Shown: positions 56,763 to 64,000 of the stretch, in pieces | Layout of the letters: every line of letters starts with the position of its first letter | Position numbering within the stretch: the stretch's first letter is position 1 | NCBI GenBank assembly: GCA_037074585.1 | Contig: CM073492.1 | Coordinates: 76,324,220 to 76,388,219, forward strand | Origin: Biancaea sappan | Taxonomy: Eukaryota; Streptophyta; Magnoliopsida; Fabales; Fabaceae | Direction: 5' to 3' | Length of the DNA stretch: 64,000 bases | Position numbers and translations under genes: made by a program | Notes under the pieces: generated by a model | Seen by the model: only the letters and a program-made list of their open reading frames with translations | Database searches by the model: none | What the model was told of the DNA's origin: nothing

Positions 56763-58930
56763 TGTAATACCCGAGATATCATGTAGCTAATAAGAGAGAG
56801 TAATTTTGTATATGTAGAAATTTTTCGCAAATGAATAAGTTATTTAAGTAAGAAACTTGAGTAGCGAGAAAGAGGCTAAAGTAAAAAGGAAGGAAATTGA
56901 TAAGTAATTCTATGAGATTAGCATAAATAAGGACACTTGGAGAGAGAAGGGGTTTGGAGAGGGGAAGCTAAGGAGTTGGTGCCATAAGGATGGTGGGAAC
57001 GGAGCGATGCCAGTATATGGGATTGTGAGAGGGACCAAAGTGAATAAAATATAACATTTTAGTGATTAAACAAATTATTGGTGAAATAAAAATTTATGGT
57101 TGTATATGCGTGGTGTTTTACGGTTTTGGTGCCCTACTAATCATTTTAAAAAGGGATTTCTAAAATTTCCATTGAGGTCGCAATTGAGTTTGCCACATTA
57201 AAAGGACTAAATTGAAAAAAGAAAAAGAAGAATAGTAGCCCCACCCTCATTTAAACACCACATCAGCCCCTATATGCTCACACGGTCAATTTGCCCTCTC
57301 TCACGTCCCTTCTCATGTTTTCTCTCTTCCTCCTTCCTTCATCTTCTTTTTCCCAGCTTGGGAACTTCAAGATGGCTTCCACCCTCTTTAGCAAGAGTCC
57401 GACCATTGGGAACTCTTCTTCATGGTTGAAGAGGTAAGACATTCCTCTCCTTCTTTTCTTCTTCTTTCCAATGTAAACCCTAAGAAAGAATGTAAAGAGG
57501 GAACTATGAAATTAGTGTTGGCTCTTGTATGGGAATGTTGTTGTATGCTTTTAAATGAAATTAGAACTTAGAAACTTGAGGAAACCATGGTTAGGAGCAT
57601 ATATAGAGGAAGAATGAAATTTTAGAATTTCAAGAAAAGAATATAGTTGATTAAATTGACCTTGTGGATGTTTAAGGGAGTAAAAAGGTGCTTTTTGGGT
57701 GTTTTCCTGTTGCCATGGCAGATTCCTCCAGTGCCCTGGGCGCCAACCCTAGGTAGCAACTATAAGCCTAATTTGAATTATCATAACTCCCTTAATTGAA
57801 CTTTGGTTTTAGCAAATTATATATCGTTGGAAATATCTTTTAGTGTAGTTTCAAATATAACAAGTTTCATTCAAGAATTCTTTCCTGTTTAAAATTTATG
57901 ACCTAAAGAGTGACCAAAGGTCAGGAATAGTGGCAAGCGTTTTGCTATTTTATGACTATGACACCTTTTGCTTTCTTTTCTTGATGGAATCAATAGAAAT
58001 ACTTCCATAACCATCTAGGATCATTCAATCCTTGATCAAGATGAATGAGAATGATAGCTATGGCTTGGAAATGAAGTAAGTAGTTAACTGTACTCTTAAT
58101 AAGAATGAAATTGTTAATGCTTTATAATTGGATGCTTGGTGTGTTGTAAATTTATTTCTTGAGTTGTGAATCCTTAACTATGAGGTTCTGCTAAGCTAGG
58201 AAAGCTCAAAGGTAGTCGATGTAGAAAATAGTGATGTTAATGCTTGTGTTTTCTCAAAGAAATAAAAAGAGAGGATGTTACCTCTTTATTACATCAACAT
58301 TTAGATATTTCTTGTTAAGGATACTTATATAGATAATTAGCATTGAGGTCCATGAATTAGAGCTCTAGACACCCAAATGATGCAAGATAAAGTAATAGGT
58401 GAGTAGCTAACTCAACTTAAGGTGATGTTAAATAGTTGGTGTAGCTCATCGTAGACATGGTGTGTGAATATAAATAACACTACAAGAAGGGTAGAGTAAA
58501 ATTTATCTTAGGAAATCACAGTAAGAACCTTATAGAAGGTTGTAGCCCTAAAGGGATGATATGCTAAAATTTAAGAGTCAAGCTTAAGGTAACTCTCCAT
58601 GTGACACCAAGATAGACATGTTGGGAGTATGCTCAATATGAGGATAAACGTAAGGTTGATTCAAAAGTTAAGCATATGTGAACCTTAGCAGTGATTAAGA
58701 CACACAAGGTAAGTACTAGAAGGAAGGATTAAGCTCTTAAAAGAATTGCATGATTATATCATGATTCTAGTTAAATTATGAATTATGTAATCTTTAAATT
58801 GCAATTGACTCTATAATAACAAGTTGTTTTGTTTCATGAAAGAAAGATTGTTGAGGCAACAGATGCGTACTCAAGTGTAGTTTAAGCAAGTTTACAAACA
58901 TGAATTCATGATAAAAGTTAATAGTAGCAC
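56763..58930 (+). repeat. Probable Gypsy LTR-like segment
   Basis: Begins TGTAATACCC, the same start as the solo LTR at 43152. It contains a pyrimidine-rich leader and an AAGAGGTAAGACATTCC motif (about 57427) comparable to CCAAGGTAAGA in that LTR. No matching end or target duplication was found, and no coding region is present. Confidence 0.35.
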
Positions 58931-60976
58931 TAATGTAACATCCTGGTACCCCAGGATGTAACTTTAGTTGAAGTGTATTTACAAGATTTAAAGTATAATT
59001 TCAAAAATGTTAAGGATTTTGTTGCAATTGAAATTTTTACAACAATATATTCTTAACAAGAAAAGGGGAGAGACAGAGAGATATCGCGTGGTGACTATTG
59101 TCGACCACCACCTCGTCACTAGCCAGCTTCCTCTTCCTCTGCGTTCTTTTCCTTCTTTGTTTTGGCCATGTGAAACAAAGACTACCGAGGCAGAAAAGGG
59201 AGGGTTCAATGGTGGACCTTTGACAGAGGGGCTTGACGGCATTGCTGTGATAGCAAAGGACTCTGCGATGGCTAGGTGGTCCGATCAAAGGTAAGAAAAT
59301 GAATATGGTTCTTCCCTTCAAATTTTTCCCTTTCTAGCATTGAAACAATTGTGACCAAATGGCTGAGATATTCTTTTTGTTAGTTTGGGGGTGAGTAATG
59401 TTGTTTTTAGCTAAATACTTGTTGGGTATCTAATTTAAGGGTTGAGTTTTAATTGAAATAGGGAAGAAAGAAGATGGAGGACGATTGCCATAGTGAAGGA
59501 AAGACAGAGCAACGATAAGCCGAGAGGTATAAATTGGTATTCCTCAATTATTTGTTCCTTTTGAAATTTTTGGTGGTTACATGTGGGTGATTCTATTTGG
59601 GACTAGTTATGGGAAGTCTAATGGATGAATTCACAAATTAGATTTCAGATTTTTGAGTAACAAATAAAAGAAGTTTCTGCAGTTTTTTAATCAAGGAATA
59701 TGGTTGGCATTTTGGGTTTTCTACATATTATTTGCTGCAAAATCTCAGTTATTTAAGTTATATGTTGAATGTGTTTTTCTATTAATTGTATGTATGCTGA
59801 GTATATGAGATCATATTTGTTTTTTTGTTGAATTGAATGTTGACCATGAGAAATATGTAGAAAAATGATGTAGGGGTACTGGTTGGGTTGTCACTAGAGG
59901 GAAAGAAGATGACAATTAGTGTATCAACTAATTTTAGCAAAGAGAAGTGAGATAAAGTTGTTATTTCTGATTGTTAAGATGAATCCACGTAATAAGTTGG
60001 AAGTGAATTGAGATAGTTGAAAAAGCTTGGACTAAAATCAATTTTGATTATATAAAGCAAGATAGTTCTGTCATGCCTTTTTTTTTTATGTATTTTGGGT
60101 GACCAAATAAAGTTGTTACATCCCAAATTTTTTATGAAGGTCTCTTGATATTGTGATTATGCAAAATGGAAGGTTTTAGAATTTTTGGAATTGTTTTGGG
60201 AATAGAAAGGACCTATTGGTGAAGGAATTAGGTTTCATTACCTAAATGATTGTATTTTGTCGCAAAATTTTTATGTCATTTATAGAAGACATTAGGGTAA
60301 CTCCCTACCAAATTCCATGGCTTTTGGATTTGAATTAATAGGTCAATGAAGTAAATTTGTAAGCTTCTGTGAAACTAAGATAGAACTAATATCTGGTTGC
60401 TAATATGGTCTTCAGAGCGGTCAAATGATGAAATTTAAATCTGAAATTTATATCCTAGTATTTCAACATACTAATAAGGCTTTCTACCAAATTTTATAAT
60501 TTTTGGAGCTATGGATTAATACCATAATTTTTCTAAAGTTTGGATACGAATTTAGCATCAAAACATAACAATGCTAGATGATTAATAGCCTAATGTTTTG
60601 ATTTGATGTTGTTTCTTGCTTGACTTGTCCTATAGGCCTTCAGTAGATCTTTGGCATCCTTCCTATGGGTTAAAGAGTAGGTTTGCCTTGGATCCAAGGT
60701 GAGGGGTTTTCACTCTACCTTGCTTGATTTCTTTCTTATATCTTATCTTAGATGTGTATAACTATTCTGTATAGTTTCATGTTATGATCTAAGTATGAAA
60801 TTTCATAGATGTGTTATGTGTGGTGGCTTGATGGGAATGATCTTCGATATAGAAATATATATATATATATATATATAGGAACATAATGCATGTGGTTGTC
60901 TTGGAAATTTATGACTTGTGATTTTCAATGATAATTGAGGGCTTTGGTGAAGTAGTTCATTCTGTGATATATATGT

Positions 60977-61050
<74 letters not shown>

Positions 61051-61830
61051 CTTTTTTTTCTTTTTAGAGTAATCTATATACATGGTTGTGATTTTTCCCA
61101 TATGAATAGGTAAAAGAGTGTCATTCTATAATTGTATAATTATACACATCCATACTCCACGATGCAAAAGCACTTAAGGAGTGTATATGTGTATGCATGG
61201 TTGACTATTCTTTGAATCGTGAGTAGTGAAACATGTACAAACATATGAACATGAAATACTGCATTAATTTCAATGAAAATTACATGTATATTTGTGCATA
61301 CAGTCAATCCTTGAAGTTTATGTAGCAAACTATGTACACACATATTCACATAATTGCGTCTTCAGTTACTATTGCATAAGTATGGGTATGGATGTAAACA
61401 TTTATATATGAAAAGTTATATATATAGATATCCATATAATTATGTACATGAACACACAACACTCGAGTGAATTCAAGAGGAGTGCGGTGCTTTCATGTAT
61501 ATGCATATTTAAAAAGGGAATATTTACAACTGTGACATTCAAGTATGAACTATGTTGATGTTATTGAGGATATGGGATAACATGCCTTGTAAATGGAATG
61601 CATGATTAAAGTATTGCATTATGTAAGATTTAATATGTGAAATCATCATGTTTGGAAAATATATGGCAACAAGTGTTTGTTGTGATGCCATGTATACTGA
61701 GGTAAAAGATGTATACATGATAGTTGGTATGAAAGTGTGATTGTGAAACATGCATTTTTTGTGAATCACTATGGATGTGATTGTGATTGTTCTTCACCAG
61801 AAAGGAAAGAAATGGCGGTGCACCTGTTAA
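58931..61830 (+). repeat. LTR-like, microsatellite-rich DNA of unclear origin
   Basis: Possible LTR starts TGTAACATCC (58931) and TGTTACATCC (60118) occur, with a GGATCCAAGGTGAGG motif near 60692 like those in plant Gypsy LTRs. Also present are a (TA)n at 60858-60878 and a (GT)n at about 60972-61050. ORFs here, such as the Cys-Val repeat from the GT run, are not genes. Confidence 0.35.
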
Positions 61831-61835
61831 GTGCT

Positions 61836-62225
61836 GGATTTAGTACCATTTTGGTGCTAAATACCCTATCTTTTTATCTCTTACTTGCCTTGGCTTGTGT
61901 TCTTAACTCTTGTTTTGAGTGTTTTAGATTAGTTTATGATTTCTTAGATTTTAGGTTAGTTTGAGTAATTTCATGATTCATACTTGTTTAATGGTTTTAT
62001 TTGTCTTCTAATGTAGGTTGAGTTAGTGAGGAGGATACACATGAAGTTGCTACATTTCTGAAGATTCTAGAGCTTGATATTCTACCATCCATCGCTATAG
62101 CGGTGGGTCTATGCTGCTATAGCAGCTGCTACTGGAGCTGAAGATTGCAACACATTTCACTCTGCCATCCACCGCTATAGCGGTGGCCACTGAAACTAAG
62201 AGAAAGAAAGTCTTCCAATCTGCCT
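61836..62225 (+). repeat. Inverted partial copy of the 1.35-kb repeat family
   Basis: The stretch from TTTAGTACCATTTTGGTGCT through ATTTCATGATTC to the CCGCTATAGCGGTGG boxes is related to the reverse complement of about 63570-63100. It holds the 18-bp palindrome CCACCGCTATAGCGGTGG at 62169-62186. Confidence 0.6.
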
Positions 62226-62235
62226 TCCTACTGAG

Positions 62236-63586
62236 CGTTCTAGCAAGTGCACCAGTCGTACAAGTAATAAAGTGATGGAATATGAGTTATCGTCTCCACA
62301 GGGACTAACGTGCTAAGTACTCCAGAAGTTTAAGCGTATTAGTTAAGCAAACCAATTTTTGACTTAAGAAAGCTCTAATTGAAAGTAAAATCAAATTGCA
62401 ATAAAATCGAATAGAAATAATTCAAATAAAAGGCCTAGAGTTACTAATCCCCCTTTTTCGTTCTAGGAATTGCTAATTCTCCCTAACACTTGTGATTTAG
62501 ATCAATTATACACAATAATCTTAGGTTTTCTAATGGCTTAAAGTAATTCTCCCGAACCTAAATTAAGCTACTCAACTCTACACAAATCCCTTATGTAAGT
62601 TTAAGTTGAATTAATGTTAACCTAATTTGATTAAATGAGGTTAATTAATATTCTTATTAATTAACAAGTAAAACTCCTAAGTTCTATCACTCGCCTTAAT
62701 CATTTAGTGTTCTACCAACATCTCCCTCTCCCGAGTTCGACGAAAGCAACAAACAAGTCATAAAGTGGTCAATTTTATAACAAGTACAGTAAATATGAAT
62801 GATAGGTATGCATTAAATTGAAAAGAATCACAAGTTTTAAGAGAAATACAAATCCTAATCTGAAATTGGGTTCATAGTAACCCTAGAACAAAAAATCAGC
62901 AACTCATGGCTCTAAAACTACAGAAAATAGTAAAAGAATGAGCAAACTTCATGAATCCAAGGTTGGGTTAATGAAATTCGGGCTTGATCGGCTTCGGGAA
63001 TAGATTCCTCCTTCTCCTCTAGCAAAAATCGACGCCTCCCCTCTGTCTCCAACTCAGAATACCCTAGAAAATATGTTCTGACGCATTTAAATCAGTGCAA
63101 GATCGCGAACCACCACTATAGCGGTGAATTCCCACCGCTATAGAGAAGAGAGCTTAAAATCATGTTTTTCAGATTTCACGCTATAGCGGTGAAGATTTAC
63201 TGCTATAGTGGTAGATGGTAGAGAAGATGGCTCCAAAATATTTTTTTTCAACATTCCACTGCTATAGCTGTAGAATCCACCACTATAGCGGTGGGAGACA
63301 GCAAGCACTCCAGCATCTTCAGAATTTCAGCTTTAACATTCCATCTTCTAACACGAACTTCTCACCAACTTAACTTACATTAAAAATAATAAATAAAACC
63401 ATTAAATATGGGTTAAGAATTACGAGCCAACAAGAATCATGAAATCACTCCATTTATTAAAAGATCAAAGAAAAATAAAACTAATCTAAACTACTCAAAA
63501 TATGGGTTAAGAATTACGAGACAACAAGAAAGATAACAAAAGAGAGAGTATTTAGTACTGAAATAGTACTAAATTGAGAACTCAAT
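62236..63586. repeat. 1.35-kb dispersed repeat, copy 2
   Basis: Aligns with 35737-37083 end to end at high identity by eye. Palindromic CTATAGCGGT boxes lie at 63110-63290. It begins with GTTCTAGCAAGTGCACCAG. Confidence 0.7.
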
Positions 63587-64000
63587 ACTCCCTCAAACTT
63601 GAACCTTTACTTGTCCTCAAGAAAAAACTTTCAATGAGAAAAATTTTGAGAAAAATATGTGCGAAAATGAATATATGCAAATAGGAGGAGTAAAGATTTG
63701 AAAATGTGAATTAAAACAAGCCAAGCCTCATCAAACCATTACTCAAAAGATTTAACTCAAGAGTTTGCAATCTTAAGGATTCAATAAGAAGTGTTAACCA
63801 AATCACAAGAAAATTTGAAATCAAAGCTTCACCTCTTGGAATAGTTTATAAAACCAAATTCACAAAAATTCCAAAATTAAATTACTTCTTTATTCTCAAA
63901 GGCATCGTTTTATTTCGATTCTTAAGGGCTTCATTATTTTTTTCTCAAGGATATACCTTCCTAACTTTCCTTATTTCCTTTGAAAATTTTTTTTTTCCAA
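63587..64000. other. Continuation of the repeat element past copy 2
   Basis: CTCCCTCAAACTTGAACC and CTTGTCCTCAAG follow directly. On the minus strand this is the GAGGACAAG ... CAAGTTTGAGGG text common in non-coding parts of Tat-lineage Gypsy elements. No gene is seen before the window ends. Confidence 0.4.

Noticed and set aside
60928..61113. Cys-Val rich ORF
   Set aside because: Translation of a (GT)n microsatellite.

Overview
The window reads as nuclear DNA of a eudicot plant. It is strongly AT-rich, with intron-split genes and GT-AG junctions, and it is dense with nested plant transposons (Copia, Gypsy, hAT, CACTA and PIF/Harbinger-like). Clear plant gene families are present: ankyrin-PGG proteins of the ACD6/ITN1 type, a UGT90A-type glycosyltransferase and DSS1/SEM1. 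The genus cannot be fixed from the sequence. There is no bacterial-type organisation, CRISPR array or recognisable tRNA/rRNA gene.

Layout. 1-2.7 kb: 3' side of an ankyrin-PGG paralogue (gene B, minus) whose last exons lie left of the window. 3.4-10.5 kb: a degenerate Copia element interrupted by a composite Gypsy-family element with three LTRs (4546-8708) and one 5-bp target duplication. 10.5-12 kb: relic DNA with a LINE endonuclease fragment. 12.08-16.39 kb: the best-preserved ankyrin-PGG gene (gene A, minus). Five exons with matching phases can be read, and exon 3 is duplicated in tandem. 16.4-17.35 kb: an inverted repeat built from the upstream region of gene A. 18.5-21.2 kb: Copia gag fragment, hairpin DNA and an exon-1 relic (gene C). 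22.585-27.042 kb: a CACTA element carrying a degraded piece of a leucine-rich-repeat receptor gene. 28.197-29.261 kb: a PIF/Harbinger-like element with a GC-rich palindromic core. 30.2-35.2 kb: a PGG exon (gene D) broken by a Gypsy element that keeps gag-protease-RT-RNase H but has no integrase or 3' LTR.

35.7-37.1 kb and 62.2-63.6 kb hold two copies of a 1.35-kb dispersed repeat with palindromic CCACCGCTATAGCGGTGG boxes. 38.415-50.100 kb is a full-length Copia element (minus, both LTRs, PBS, PPT). It was entered by a 6.6-kb hAT element with a perfect 8-bp target duplication, whose transposase gene was in turn entered by a 2.0-kb LTR, now solo, with a perfect 5-bp target duplication. 50.5-51.7 kb is a UGT90A-like pseudogene. 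52.146-55.077 kb is DSS1, the only clearly intact host housekeeping gene. 55-62 kb is AT-rich DNA with LTR-like fragments and microsatellites.

No operon-like cooperation is visible. The host genes are independent units, and most of the window is layered mobile-element history acting on a tandemly duplicated ankyrin-PGG cluster. I found no convincing wholly new system. The most unusual objects are the three-LTR composite with an inverted interior, the duplicated cassette exon in gene A, the CACTA gene capture, and the three-level Copia/hAT/LTR nest. All similarity statements come from reading the sequence; no search was run.
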